In this document: positions 33,421 through 48,092 of the stretch, one piece after another
How the letters are laid out: each line of letters opens with the position of its first letter
Numbering within the stretch: the stretch's first letter is position 1
Assembly (NCBI RefSeq): GCF_949628215.1
Contig: NC_134311.1
Location: 14,074,582-14,138,581 of the forward strand
Direction of reading: 5' to 3'
DNA length: 64,000 bases
DNA from: Phalacrocorax aristotelis
Lineage: Eukaryota > Chordata > Aves > Suliformes > Phalacrocoracidae
Position numbers and translations under genes: made by a program
The notes under the pieces: generated by a model
Told to the model about the DNA's origin: nothing
Databases searched by the model: none
The model's input: the letters and a program-made list of their open reading frames with translations, nothing else

Positions 33421-36400
33421 ACTCGGTTGTTTTTACAAAGTAAAGCAGGTTCAAAAGAAGAAATTAAAGATAACCTCCACCCTTATCTTAAGTTATGTGG
33501 TAATTCAGGCAGAGTAGGAAAAAGAAAACTGGGGTCCAACCTCCCAGGCGGGAGAACGAACCGCGGGTGGAATGAGCCTAGCCCGTTCTGGGGTAGGTCT
33601 GACCTCCCGTTTGCTCCCCTGAAAAAGGGAGCTAACCTGCATGAAGCACCTCATGCTAAGGGATGCTGCTTCGTCATCCTCTGGCCTCAGCAAGGTGACT
33701 CCCGAGTTTGCGTGTGGGGCATGTGAGTTTTGTTCTTAGCACTGTATGAGAACCGTCTGATGAAGGACTGCTGATTTCACAAGACAGAGATACCCAAAAT
33801 TCTCTGTTGAAGGCTCTGACGAATTTGTAGGTGTGGATTAAAGAGAGATGGCAGATGTCTTACCAAGTATCCACCCCATCTCTGAGGGTGACATTATCCA
33901 CCTGCAGTTAACTCTCAGAGCTCTGCTGTTTTCATTTAAACACACTGATTTTACTTCAGATTGTGTTTAAGCGTTGGCTTACAGTTGAGACAGTGCCAAA
34001 CCAGAGTCTACATCTGTTCTATAGGAGGCAGATACAGCCATTTTATTTAAATCGGTGTCTGCAGGCTTGTAGGACCTGTATGCCTGTGCAGAGTGTTCCC
34101 AATCTCTTCTTCCTCGCATGGCAAGAAATACACTTCAGGAACACTCATTCTCTGATATTTTTTGCAGCAGCTGAAGCGATCCTGTACCGCTTACGGTTTC
34201 CTGGTTTGTTCTTTCCAGCTATTTTCTTGAAGCCTTGCTGAACAGGCAAAATCAAGCTTATCTAAGCAACGACAGTTGGAAACCTGTAACCAAATAGCCA
34301 AACAAAGCAGAAGGGGAAAGATGCCTGGTAAAACGAAGATAGTCGTGCAGAGCAGGCAAGAAAGGTCTCTAGCGGTACCTGCAGGATTAAGCAAAACCCA
34401 GAACATGTCCCGATACCCAAAATAAGTCATCAAGAGCAGATGAGAGCATTTCCTTTTCTTTTGGGTCAGGGACAGAGAGTGTAAAACAACTGAGTGAAGA
34501 AGATGGCAAACTGGAAGGAGCTCTCAAGCTTGATCACCTTGGCCCTGGCAGCTAAGGGCCATCAAGGAGCACAGCCGACGGCACTGGGCATCAGCTCTGC
34601 TCTGTTGTGTGCTCACAGCTCAGCTGGTGTAGGTTTGTTAAGGACTAATTGTTCTGTATAGGTAGCACTAATGATTGATAGTAATTAAGAACTACTAGAA
34701 ACCTGAACTGCTTAGACCATCACTACTTCTGAAGCTTGAAACTGACTTGGTTTGCCTGTTTCCTAAACAGCCCAGTAACCCTGACATCCAGTTCCCTAAA
34801 TGATATATGGAACCATGCATTAATTTGTAACAGTAAGTATCTGAGCTTTCCTCTTTCAGAAGAACATTACATATGCCTTTGTACTTGTTGATTTCCTTAT
34901 AATTTCCCGTGAGTTAGCCAGTTAATAATCAGTAATCCTTACAACAAATCAAAAAAATAATCAGGTTGCTGGTTTTCCAGGTTGCCAGTGCTGCTGTTAC
35001 TGTTACCAGGTTCTTCCCTGTTTCCCTCATTCTATCTCCATGTGCAAGCATTCTGTTTGTGAAATAATAAAATTTCACATGTTGCCTTTATTATCTTACT
35101 GTGCAAACAATATTTGAATCTTAATCCCAAAGTAAGTTCAATAAATATATTTTGGAGGGAGTCATATGAAGAGTTTTTTCTTTCCTACTAGACAACCTAT
35201 TTAATTAGGGTGGGTCTCAGTTTCAGATGCTCTTCAGCATAGTTTTTGCTTGAGAAAAATCTTTATAATTTTTTCTCTATCATGACAGAATATTTACAAG
35301 TAGAATTCTGAATTACGACCTTCCCCAAACACAGGTGCACAGCTAGATAATTTTATTAATGTGCTTTTTTACCTTATGTGTAAAATTAGAACATAGTTCT
35401 CAGTCAAAGACAGAAAAAGACAAGGACTCATTTTACTGTTAGATTAGTTTGACTTTAGGTTTGTAACTGTACGGTGTCATTCTCTGTCTGTGGGAAATTA
35501 AAATTGTCAAGTGGCAGGTGTTTCTTGCGTGGGCATTAATTAAAACATGCTCTCCTGGAGAAAGCTAATGAACCATAGTGGTACAAGCAGTTCATTTCTT
35601 CAGAAACACACATGGAAGCAGCTGCAAAAAGACTGAAGAAACCTGAAAAGTAGAGGAAGCTCAGGTGTCTGTATTTCTTCTCTGCTGAGTAGCTGAGAGG
35701 AGTTTCAAATCTTTTCCCTGAGGTAGCTAGAGACCTGTTGCCCATGTTAGAGGCAGTACATATGGATGTAATTTCAAGCAGATAAAATGAGATCTTATGA
35801 CTGATTTAACATTTCCTCTTATTCAAGTAGTAAAACAGAAAAAGCTGTTCTTCACCTTTACAGTCCTTCAATAAGCAATCCTCCTCACTGGGAGTTTTGA
35901 AAGGTGTTTTCATAAAATTCCTTAGTCTGTGTGGCCACCATATCTTTTCAGAAATCTAGGTGCATGTAACAGTTAAAAAAATCCACTCCAGTGTTGTAAT
36001 TCAATTCTCACTGAAAGTACACTCCACAGTATGCTTTATCTTGCTGCTCAGACTCACCTAATGTGGTAAAGCTTCACCATTTTAAGTACCTCAGCTTTAA
36101 AAATCTCTGGCTTTGGCTTGCTTTGACAGATTTCACATAAAAAGTAGACATTATATTATCACTATAAATAGTGATATCCAGATATTAATTCCTGCTTATT
36201 TGCTGGAACAGTGCTCAATTTTTGATAGATTAAAATGACTAAAATAAGCTGGTCAACTTATAACACAAATTAATCTTCACTTTTTCACTGACCTTCATAC
36301 TTGAAGAACCAGCCCTGAACAACTTGGGCACCTGCAAAACACTTGAAGGGCAGTCAAGTATGCTAACACAGTTTCAGCCCACAGTTCCAGTGTGATTTGT

Positions 36401-36465
36401 GCAAAGTCATGCTGTGGAGGAAAAAATCACCAGACCTTAAAACTGCTTTGAATTTATCCTTTTTT
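33421..36465. other. Intergenic DNA upstream of TMED7, no gene seen
   Basis: AT-rich beyond the CpG island. No CDO1-like or other coding exon was recognised. Confidence 0.5.
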
Positions 36466-36490
36466 TTCAGTTCAGTTCAGTTCAGTTCAG
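36466..36490. repeat. (TTCAG)5 pentanucleotide repeat
   Basis: Five perfect TTCAG units follow an oligo-T run. This is a potential polymorphic microsatellite. Confidence 0.95.
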
Positions 36491-37016
36491 TGCATTTTCT
36501 AACCTCTGTTCTCATGTTTTCAAAGCTGCAGTGAACAAGAAATTAGCTTGTTTGTGTCTAAAAAGTCAGTGCACTACTGTCTATGTCATCGTAGTTGGAT
36601 TACATCAAAGCCAAAACACACCCAGACAGGACACCCCAAGAAAATAACATATTTAAATAAATTTTTTGGATGAAAACCAAATCTAGCTGCACCCAAAATT
36701 AAGCATTTACCATATTTCCACATGTACTGCTTCATGGTTGAGAGCTATTGCAGTGCAAGGGGTTGGCCATCAAGGAATCTGAAGAACGGAGGTTGTTGAG
36801 AAAGTTGTGACCCTCGTTACCTTCTGAAATACCCCACATGCACTCTCACAGAGTCTCAAGTCTTATTGAAAAGGATTTGTGAACCTGTCTTCATGAAAAC
36901 ATAGTACTTCGATTACTTTGATTTTCAACATTTTAGAATATAAGTAGGACATTCAAAAGGATAAGAATTTGTTTCAAACTGTCAGTTCCATGGATTTTGT
37001 TGTTGGTTGGGTGTTG

Positions 37017-37056
37017 GGGTTTTTTTGTTGGTTTTTTTGTTTGTTTGTTTGTTTTA
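37017..37056. repeat. T-rich / GTTT simple repeat
   Basis: Poly-T stretches pass into (GTTT)n. Such tracts can mark old retroposon tails, but no attached element was recognised. Confidence 0.75.
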
Positions 37057-37140
37057 GACAAATCAGTGAAAGAAACATGATTACAAATGTTGCGAGAAGT
37101 TTAATAAGTTTTTACATTACAGAAACATACTTCCATGTGG

Positions 37141-37310
37141 CCACGACAAGGCTCAGGGCACAACCCGAGCAGAGCTGAGCCGCGAGCTTGGGACGGCGCT
37201 GTTGGGTGCTGCTCCTGCCCCCGGGACCCCCGGGACCCCACTGTGGGGTGCCACTGCTCCGTGGGTGCTGCCAGCGCTGCACAGTCCCAAAGCCGAGACC
37301 TGTGTAAGCA
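37141..37310. other. Isolated GC-rich patch in AT-rich intergenic DNA
   Basis: About 170 bp with much higher G+C and several CpGs, including a duplicated 10-mer (CCCCGGGACC, then CCCCGGGACC). The ends are abrupt against AT-rich flanks. Frames are open on both strands without recognisable protein. Confidence 0.5.
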
Positions 37311-40300
37311 CCCACATTCTGCTCTTTCTGTAATACACCAGAGGGAGCTCTTGTTCACAACCACTTTCCTTCGCTCCTCTCAATTTCTGTTGAAGGTATA
37401 TTCCGTGCCTAAGCTTTTTTTCACTTCTAAATTGGTTCTTTAAATTCAGTGATAAATGGATATAGGAAAGCTAAAAAAAAAAAAGAAAAATAGCGACAAT
37501 CTCGGCCCTACGTAATGTAAGCATAGCTCTATGGAAAGGGTTACAACACCCAAGGCTTACACGTTGGTCAGGCTTCCAGTTCAGCAGCAAAAGCCACACA
37601 TCACTGTAGGTACCAGGACTCCCCATATATAACATACAGAGATCTCCAGCAGCGAGGCTCACCAGCACCCACATCCTGAGCAAAAGCTGCTCCATGGGAA
37701 ATGAAGAAATGTTGCGCCATGGGAAACGTCAGTGTGCTCTGGCATCGGTGGCAAACGTGGCATGCTCTCGGCAATAGGCAGGAGTTCATCTCTGATTAAC
37801 ATTCACAGCTTCCAGTCCTCCCCGAGGACAGGTGCCTGCACCAGCCCTGTTACACAGCACATCGTGCTGGGGTGAGGCAGTAGGGACCATCCCCAGTAAT
37901 TCAATTACTTTAGGACTTGGAGAGCTCAGGATGTGTGAAAGGCTAGTTCCTGTCTGTCCTCTGGCTGAACCTGGGCTTCAGTGCACTGTGTGAAGGGGAG
38001 AGATGCGGGGAAGGGCTGAAAAACCTCAGAAAGAGACAGACAATGAAAGTTTGACTGCACTGAAGCAGATAGGAACCCAAATGATGCCCTGGCTAGATTT
38101 TAAGTGAAGAGTCTGAAGAATCCAGGCATCCTTTCTACAGCATTGCTCCCAGTGGCTCACCATTTGGTTTGGTCTGTTTTGTTTTTTCTCCCAGTCATAA
38201 CTGAATTTTGATAAAGATGTTACACTTACCTAATGAAAGAAAGACTTATTCTTTCATATGTGTACTTTTGTCCACTCAGATTTAAGGTACTTACAATACG
38301 CTATAAAACATTTAATAAAAATGGTCCACTCTTTACAACTGTATGTAGTCAGTCTAATAAAACTTGTCATTCCCTCTACAGAAATTTTTCCAATCAAAGC
38401 ATTTGAAGCAATATAGCAGCTTCATACATAATGGACAGGTTTTAAAAGACCAAGAACACCTTTATGCAAAAATAATTCTATATGTTTTCTGTTATATACC
38501 TAAATGGTTCTTCCCCATTCATAGTAATCCTGGGCTATTCATGCTCAGGCTGTAGTTCTGCACTGAAATATGGATATGTTGATCTGTTACCTTCCGTCAT
38601 GCTGTCATTATTCCTTATAAGCAGCTGTCAGCTGAACAAATAAAGCCTTTAGTGTGACTGGATCTCTAATAAATATACTATGCAATAATTCCTGAGGGAA
38701 GCAATACAGAATTTTATATAAGTGAATAAGGATACCCATCTGGTACACTTTCTGGTTACCTAAGTGTAGAACACAATATATGGAATATTTAAAAGATACC
38801 AGATAAGCCCTAGTATCTTATCACCAGTATTCTAAGCCAATGGGAGCTTCCACTTTTTATTTTAGACATAACCAACACAGTGACAGGGTTGTTAATGTCT
38901 TGGAAGGCAAAAAAATCAGGTACAGTGTGAATCAGCTGGCGTTTTGTTCTGTGGCTTTTCTCATTTGTTCTGTATGCTTTGTTGCTTTCAGGATATTTGA
39001 CATATTGATACATTCAGGTATTCTTTCAGAAAACAGGAACATCTGGAAAAAGAATATATTATCAAAATGTTTAAAAATTGGAGTCCAGGCCTGGATGTGG
39101 CAATTTGCAACAGATGAAGCCTGGGCAGAGCTCATCAGTTAAATAAATCCAGGAAAAAATCCCATCTAACAGTATCATGTGTAGATAACAGAGAAGAGAG
39201 AATCAAATGTCTTGCTTGAGGTGGAGTAAGAATGGGGAAAACAAGATGAAAGGAAAAAGCAAGCATCTGTAGGTGGGATTGAAAATACGAACAACATAGC
39301 TGCTACCCAGGAGCTTGTAGCTGTTGTAAAATTGCCTTGCCATTCTGCAGAACACAATACAGACACATGAATGTGCATTTTGGGACTTACAGTGAAGAAA
39401 CACAGGAACTCTTTATGGTCCTCATTCTTCTCTTGAAGCGTCTGTTTGAGTGCATATTGCAGTGAAAGTCATGCTTATACAATTTTTATATGATTCACTA
39501 AAGCATTCAGCAAAAATAGCTGGCAGGTGAAAAATGGCCAGAAATGCTCAGAACTTGGGTGACAGGTGATGACAACTTCTAACTGATAGACAGGAGGGGT
39601 TGTGTACCATTGTCACTAAGAAAATGAGAGAGGGGTGCTCTTTGAAAAGTTGCATAAAATGCTTCATGAACATTATGCTGACATGAGTGTGTCCAAAAAA
39701 TCTTGGTTCTATAAAAGTGCCTCAGTTTGTAGGCTTGTGTAAAGACATTACAGTCACCATCTTCTGGAATTGGTAACAAGAGGAGAAGTGGAAAAGGACC
39801 AGGAAAACCCACAAAATTATTTGGCCTCTTGCATGTCCACAAAAAGATGAGTAACATGCTGACTATTTTAGAGCACAGAGCAGCCTTGGATTTCACATGA
39901 AGAAATCACTGTTGTGACAGAAAATATGCTGTTGAAACATATGTTCCTTTTCAGAAAGAAAAATTTATGTGCACAGCATTTCTTTCACCCATTTATATAG
40001 AAAAAGCAAAGAATTAATTAATTAATAGAAGAGGTACAAGAATACAGTGTGCTTCTCTGATTTGTTCCGTAACCACTCTGCATAAAGAAATACAGACATA
40101 GAAACCTAAGAATGATATTATCAGCATCTAAATCCAAAGCCTAGTTTGATGGAGATCTCAGAGAATATGCTCAGACTAGAAGCCTCTGAAAAAGAGCCTT
40201 AACACATGTGCACAGAGCCTTCTCAGCACGGATTGCTCAAGACTTTGGGCTGGGAGCCTGGAGTCAAAACTGAACAAAAGCCTGTCTGCCTAAGAAGAAT

Positions 40301-43300
40301 TTATTTCCAGCAACCTCTGTTCCACAATGGCAAAGCTCTGCCAGCCACATGAGGCACAGCAGGATGAAGAAGAGAATCCAAGAGGGAACTTGGCTTTGTA
40401 CTCATTGCAGCCTTAGTAATCCTTTTTGAGCAGAATTCAGCTGTCAGCCATGTGGAAGACAAACACCTGCAAGGAAGTACAGAAACAGCTGGTACTAGAG
40501 GTGATACTGCAAACAGCATCTGCTGCGCTCGTTACCAGGTCCTGCTGTTCTGCTAGGTGAAGACAGTAATGCAAGTCCTGTCATAAAAACTAATGGATTG
40601 GGATGAATGAGGACATCTAACAGGCAACTGGGGGAAAATTTTATTTGAAAGAAAGAACGAACAAGCATGGCATGTTTTTATGGACTGATCGTTGATGTTG
40701 CCGTTTTTCACTGTATCTTGGGCACAGGGAAATAGTAACATTGATGGATAGCAAAGCCTGCTCGCTTTCTTCCTCTTAAGGCTTCTATTCCAGACCCATA
40801 GCTTCTATTTCAACACCCTGTAATTTATCTGGTAGTCATCTCATCTGGCCCTTGAGAAAATATTTGCAAAGTATTTGCTTAGATAATCCACCTAAACTTC
40901 AATTGTTTATTGCTAGTGTTTATAAGGCATACTGTAAAGTCCATGGGACCTATCACAGTGACGTAAAACAGGTAGCTATCATTAGGTTAATCGATAACCA
41001 GGGTTTATACCAGTACTGGCAATGAAACCAGAGATATCTCTATGCCTGTGTTTTGAATTACATATCGAAAGCTTTGAAGGTGGCTGGTAGCTAATCACAG
41101 ACTTAGATGATCACAGAAAGATGATATGCTTATGCCAATCTGCGAAACTGAATGTATACCCATGGCTGCACTGTAAAGCTTTCAGTGACTTCTGTTGCCA
41201 GTTTTGCGACATACTTTGTGTCCCAGGAGCTCACAAGTTCTTTCAGTGCAAATAATTAATCTGTTTTGTTAGAGAATGTGGCAAATAGAAAATATGACAA
41301 ACCTAGTCTGGTGTGATACAGGTGTTTTAAAGCAGATAGTGGAGAATTTTGAAGTGGGTGTGGGAGGGAAGCAAAACCAAGAACATAAAGGTCTTTTTCA
41401 ACAGTTAGGTTTGCTTATGGGCAGAAGAAGAAAAGTAAAGACACTGCTGAAGTTGCGTGAAAGGCTATAGCTAAAGTCAGTCTGCAAGGACAGGGATTTA
41501 TTCTACATTCTTGAGTGCCTGTAGATCTTCTTGGTGCCAGTAACTGCAGTTGTTGATTTTTCAACTTCTTTTTACAACTTATGATACTGTAACACATTTT
41601 CAGTACAAAAATAAGATAGACTCAAAGCTGACTATGGTGTATAAGTATGTAATAATGAAAGTCGTATATAAAAATAGAAACCAAGATCCTGCCTTAGTGT
41701 TATGTTTTTAATTTGCATAATAACTTACCAAGGTACAAAGAGGATTTTGACAAGGCTTTTTCTACATTAGATGAAACAGAAAGCTGACATGAAGAAATAC
41801 TGGAGAGAAAATAAACTATTTCGAGGGATTCAGGGGCTTAATTTAGAATACTGATTCCATTTTTGAGGGTCACATGAGCCTGCCTTTTGATTCCAGAGGA
41901 CTTTAAAAATTGTACCTGTTATTACATTACAAAATATTGATGTTGATATTAATGAACTTTGTAGAATGAGTCTGTATGGACGTTGCAATGAGTTAATGAT
42001 TTTTTTCTGGAATTTAGATGCTCAGAATATACATTCTGCTCATGTGCGCAAGTTTGAGTTTATGACTCCGGGTTGACATCATTACTAATTAGTGAAGACT
42101 TTAAATTGTAGGGCTGCATCTGCAAAAATTATAGTAATCATCATTACTGCAGTCTGAAACTCTGGACACCAATACATGTATTTCTGGTGACAAAGAGAGT
42201 ACGTAATTTCTTTCATCCAGAGGTAACATTTGCATTTGTACATTTTTAATAGACTAAAGACTGCAAAAAGTGGGAGAACATGAGGAAATAAAAATACTCT
42301 TTTTCCTTCCTGGAATAGTAGGCATGCCATGTATTTGCATTCTTGAAGGAACTTTGGGCTTGGACAAGTGATAAAAATAAAACTGAGACTATGAGTAATA
42401 CTTTTCATAAGAGTAAGCTTGCAAATTGGAAAGGGAACCTTTATAAAACTGCTGGATTTTTTCCCAATGTATATGTCCTTTTCCTTTTTAAACATATTGC
42501 TGTGTTTCTGTAGATTATCACTAGTTGTTGATCATTCTTAACTTTCTGTGTGTGTCAGAGGACTTATATGCATTTCTTCCTTGTGTTCATTATTCAGAAT
42601 GTTAGCTGTAACTTAAGGAGAAGAGGAATCCAGCATAGCTATCTTCAACAAGACTTTTTTATTTTATCAGTGCTACATAGAATGTAGAGAAACTTTAGTC
42701 TTGAACTCATCTATCCAAGAAAATAAAGGAATGCAAAAAGGGAAAATAAACATATTCATTTTTCATTCCCTAGAAGTGGCTAATTCTTCTCAGTCCAAAA
42801 GGATTACCTACTTGAGTGCAGAGATATCCAAAGATTATCATGAATCAATACATAATACCTCCAATGAAGCTGCCTGATCATTAGTGCACCTGTACCTACA
42901 GGTCACCCAGCTAAGGGCATCACATTCTGTCCTCTGTTCCTTCTGCAGTAGGACACAAATGTTACAACTCAGCACATTTCTTAGAGAGTAAAAAGGTGAA
43001 CCAGCTAACTGGGTAGAGTGTCATTACAGACAAGAACTGTAGCACTGAACAGGATATATTCAGCTGCAGGGGAGCGGAATCTCAAAAATAAAGGTGTTCT
43101 CTATCTTATTTTCACGTTAGTAGGTTTTTAAGATGCGCATTTTTACAATTAGTCGTTTGCCACGCTGATTAAAATAGGAAGAATAGGCAGTTACATAATG
43201 GGACATATGTGGTTGCAATTGCTAAATCATTTGCACCTGTGCAAAGGGAATGCAAAATGGAGCAAGTTTATGCTTACCTTGCAAAATGGAAATACTAGTA

Positions 43301-46300
43301 AAAGATTGTGAAATAGATGTAATCAGAAATGGTGAGCTTGGGCAAAGGAGGATCCTGCATTGCTCATTTCTTCTAAAACTTAGTGGCTGGGAGCAGTGAT
43401 TTGATAGAGTGGTGTGCCTAAGAAGACGCCTCATTTTTTGTTACAACATATTAATATGTATGATTCTAATGTTAAGAAAATATTCTCTCCCACCTTCTGT
43501 CCCCTCAAAAGAGAGGAAGAACCACTGTCGTTTTGGACAACAGAAATCCTTAGTACAACTAGAAAAGAGGATGATTATTTCCTTTAATGGAAAACCACAG
43601 AAGATCACTTGTTCCAAGCCTCACTTAAGCAAATGAGTTTCCCCTGTGAAGAGATGCATATCAAAGGAAGATATATTAGAATATCTAAGGTACATTCATA
43701 ACTTATATTCATATATAATATTTACCTTCCTGAAATTAATCTACAGCTTAGTTTTATCATTCGGCTAGTTTTCCAAAGTATCAGATGTAAGGCCTCTGAG
43801 GGTTAGTTGCTCATCTTTCTGGAACAACAGGGTGCTTTTCTATCATGTTGATATAATTCTTGCAATTGTTGCTCCATATCTAGAAATGAGATACAAAGCT
43901 TTCTCTCAAAACTTTAAAAAACTTGTTCTCCCCTCATTTTAGGCCCATTTAGGCAGATCAACAGAGATGTTTGATTCAAAAAAAGCAATAGTGCTAAGAA
44001 TAGAGTATGAAGGTTATCTGGTACTACATAGTCTGGAAAGCTCACTAAAACCCCCCAGTGATTCAACAAGCTGTGGGTGAAATCCTGGCTGTACATGAAT
44101 TTAGTGGCAAAATTCCCATTGACACCCTTAGGCCAGATTTTCTCCCTAAATACCAAGCAGGTAACTTGAGACATAATGCCTTTAGGTATTCACTGCAGCA
44201 GTAAAAAAAGCAGTAGTTACAGCATTGCAGGGGCAGTTTGGCACACAGCACTGAGACTCAGGTTAGTGAAAATTCTTAACTCAAACTCTGATTTTATCTA
44301 CTTGTCAAAGGAGCGTTTGTATTATACCTGCACCTCTGCCAGCCAATTAAGGTCCAAGAAAAGGCTTTGGTAGTGCTTTAGGTTAGATTGCTTACCTTCT
44401 ATTTAAGGAAACACACAAGTAATACATATGTAAAATTAAAGAGAGTTTTTCCTTTCTTCTTATTCCTGCTTCTCAATCCTGTCAGTGAGGAACACTAGGT
44501 TCTTGTGTCCTAGAGTACCAGGCTTGACAGAAGCCACAAATTTTTGTTCATAAATTAGCCTGTTGTGTGCATTATTTCACTTCAGAAATTAAGATCCTCC
44601 TTACTTTGTGAGTCCTGAGCATGGAGAACAAAGGAAATAGCGACTCCACAATGGAGAAGAGCAAAAATTTATTTAGGAATTGAAAAAAACCCATTGTTAG
44701 GTTATTCAAAATGGGGGTGGTGTTGTGTTTGGTTGTTGTTTTTTTTTTTAACAAATTGCTATTTATCTTCAATAACAAATTATTGTCATGAAAATCTCAG
44801 GAGGGGCAGTTATCAACATTGTGTCTGTACTTAGGAACTCATGGTGATATCCTTTATTCTTCTGAGTAATTGTTGAACAAGCTCCCAAGTCCAGTGTTTA
44901 TATCTTACACTTTTCAGAGTGGAATAACAAACATCCTTCCGTTCCCATTTAAAACCTCTCTGACAGTTAATTTTCTGCCCTGTTCTGCAGCCATATGGAT
45001 GCAATATCATCCAACAGTCTTTGCCTTCTAGTGTTCCATGTGTACCTAAAATGGCACAGAAAAACAGCCTTCCAAATTGCTGGTGATCGGGGCAACAGTC
45101 ATTTTCCCCAGCTAAAACCCTCCAATCTGTTTGCAGTGAAACACTTCTCTTGCATACAAAGCATGCATTTATGCTGATTAAGCATGTTTTTTTATCAGCA
45201 GGGTGTGCACAATCAAGCATGTTTGACTCAAATACAGAAGCATAGATTGGTTTACACAATTAAAAGCTTCGATCTGGCAGCTACAGATATAAGGTAGAGC
45301 TAAAGGAATCCATAGTACTTATGGATCCTTGTTTACTTTTGGCCTCTAAAGCAGTATGCTAAGGGTGAGCGGGAACTTCTTCACTGACACTAAGAGAATT
45401 TAGTTCCTGAGAGCAAGAGATGTGTTCCTCCTCCTAATAACTTTGCTTCTTCATATGACATTCCCTTGCTAGTCTGATACAAACAGGCTTCTAAATTATC
45501 ATAATGCCACATGTAACTACAAAATTGACAAGCCTCTCTGTCTGCCTCAACTCAAGATTAAACGCTAGCTGCAAGCCATAGGAGCTTCAGTGAGACATAG
45601 TTAGAAAAGGAATCCTACCCTTATTCAAGAGCATAAAATTTTCTTTCAGATTTCATTCATTTCATTGGGTGTTAGTCATCAAAAAGGGTACAGATATTTT
45701 TAACATATTCCTTTAGGATGTGCCTGCCATCCTAAGAATTGGAAATAGTCAAAATACTGTGTTCTGTCCAAAGAACTGCTACAAATTAGTATGAAATTTT
45801 TACAACCATTAACTTGAAACCAGTGCAATGATTTAGCTATAATCCTCAAAATTACTGATCAACCTTTTTCACCTAGTCAGCTATTTGCTGTGATGTGAAA
45901 TGAGGAAACAGTGGCTTGAGTGAGATAAACATGCAACTTCTTATCATTGCAAAATTGAAGCGTGCGACTGCACAGGGAAGATAACTTTTTACATTCTGTT
46001 TTTAGCAGTTACCACTTGTTGTCTGTTAAACTCCATCTTACCATTTCTGTAGTCCTGCTTTGTGTTACCTTAAAAAAACAAACCAATTGTCCTTCCTGCC
46101 CACTTGGTTTCTTTAGAGCATTTGCCACGTTCCCAGCTGTTACAAGAAATTTAAGCATACAGATTGGTTTACTCAGGTGTTTTGGCTAACAAAGGTCAAG
46201 AGGATTTGGTTATAAATATGTAAATCATTAATTGTAGTGTGTGTTCCTTTTACTGTGTTGCTGAGAATTGCACAGGAGAACAGATTACATACTTCCCTAC

Positions 46301-48090
46301 AGGCTGCCGTTGTTTTCCCTCCATGCCAGAGTTAACCCTGCCCTGATGCCAGAAAGCAGCTGCTCAGTTGTGTTGATTCCTTCTCTGAGCACACTTGAAC
46401 ATCCAAAAAGAAATAACATTACATAGAGTTTTCTGTGACCAGTGTCCTTGCTTTTCTGGGAGAACAAAGCCTTGGTTTAAAGTGCTATAATATCAAATAC
46501 TGTAAGGGTGTCAATCTGCCATTTTGTCAGATGCTTCAATACACATACCTGCTTATAACAGCAAGGGATTTTAAGCCAATCTGGGGGCTCATAGCCTCAG
46601 GTGACTGATCCCAGAGCATTTAACACATGAATACTCCCACCGAGTTCAGTGGGAACATTTCTGAGCTTAAAGTGAAGTTTGTGATTTATCAGTTACATAT
46701 TGGTGCCTGTGTACATGGTAGATAAAAGCCTGTGTCCCAAGAATATGCTTGCAAGTTCTAGGTGAAGCCTACTGCTGTTTCAGTGTGGTATGCTCTGAGA
46801 GTACACATCAGTTTTGGGGTAAAGAGCAGGGATCCAGGGCAGATCCCAGCTGGTGCAGCTGTGACTTTTCAAATTGTGGTGGTTAGTCACATTCACACAG
46901 TGTTACCAAGGGTCAGGCTTGGGATAGCACTGACTAGACAGTATTGCACTCAAACTTAACATGCTCCTTTTTGGAGTGGAAGTTTGGATGTATTTTGGGG
47001 CTCTAAAAAAGGGCAGGCTGTCCTCCTCCGAACATGCCTGTGTAGCTTGTGCGGCGGCGGCCTCTCACTGGGGCTTTGGGGGTTGCAGTGTGGCTGACTG
47101 GCAAATCCAAACCAAAGAGCAGGCTTGAACTGTGCTGAATTGATACTGCAGGTGTATCCAGGGCATGCGTGTGGTTCCCACTGCAGAAGAGGGACCTCCA
47201 TCAACAGTTGCCACTGAAGAGGAAACTTTTAGTATGCAAGATGTTTCTTACCAACAGCAAGATTAGTACTCAAGGAAAACTTGGAAAAGCAAGCAATGAA
47301 AGCTTATAGAAGAGGCAAAAATTGCAAAGTATCTAGCTTTGAAAAAGGATGTGTAAAAGCCAGTAGTGAGAGCTGTGCTAATGTTTTGGCATCCAAATGC
47401 AACAGCAACCTTTGACTTTATGCCAGTTCAGCACTGGGTGTCAAACTCTTGGCAGTTTGCCCCAACTTCACAGTATTTTTAGTTCTGGAGACAAAGAGAG
47501 AGAGTAGACAGAGAAAGCAAAGACCTAAGCATTGAGAAGATTTTATAAGTCTTGATCTGTTTCTTTTTTCTACATACAAAAAAACTATTCATGCCTTTTG
47601 GGACTGTGGAGGATCTAACTCAAAAGGATCAGGTTAGGGAGACAAACCACATCCCCCATTTCTTTAAAAGTGGAATTTAGAAATATTAAACTGTATTTTG
47701 TGCTCCCTTTATACAGAAAAATATTTCTTGTCAAGGAAAAATATTATCAGATGTGATTTTCAGGAAGTGAGCTATCTTTCCAGCTTGAAACACCAAACTT
47801 CCTTGTTAAAAGACAGGAATTTTAACACCTTCCCCTCTCCCAGAAATATCCAAAGTGCTTAGAGTATCTGGGAAAAAATGATCCCAGCTGCTAAACAATT
47901 AGAAAAAGTAAAAGTATAAGAATGTGTGTTTAATTATTTAATTTGTGTTTGCACAACAAATAGACCACATCATGATGCTTAACCTAATGCTTCAACCAAA
48001 GTAATTTTAGATTAAAGGAGTGCTTTTCCAATTCAGTGGAATAATTTTCCTTGTGCTTGCAGGTGTGTGTTTACCCAAGTCAGATGAAAA
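37311..48090. other. Gene-poor AT-rich intergenic DNA
   Basis: Open frames up to 142 codons (44831-45259, minus) and 136 codons (42085-42495, minus) lack motifs, splice context or CpG promoters. A short ATTA-type simple run occurs at 40013-40025. No gene was recognised. Confidence 0.45.
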
Positions 48091-48092
48091 TA

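Noticed and set aside
32537-33517. 326-codon plus-strand frame across the TMED7 CpG island
   Set aside because: Open because of high G+C on the strand opposite TMED7; Arg/Gly/Ala-rich with no domain and no conserved start. A divergent non-coding transcript is possible but not shown.
39579-39896. 105-codon minus-strand frame with an apparent hydrophobic start
   Set aside because: Checked for transposase or exon motifs and none found; AT-rich surroundings and no splice or poly(A) logic.
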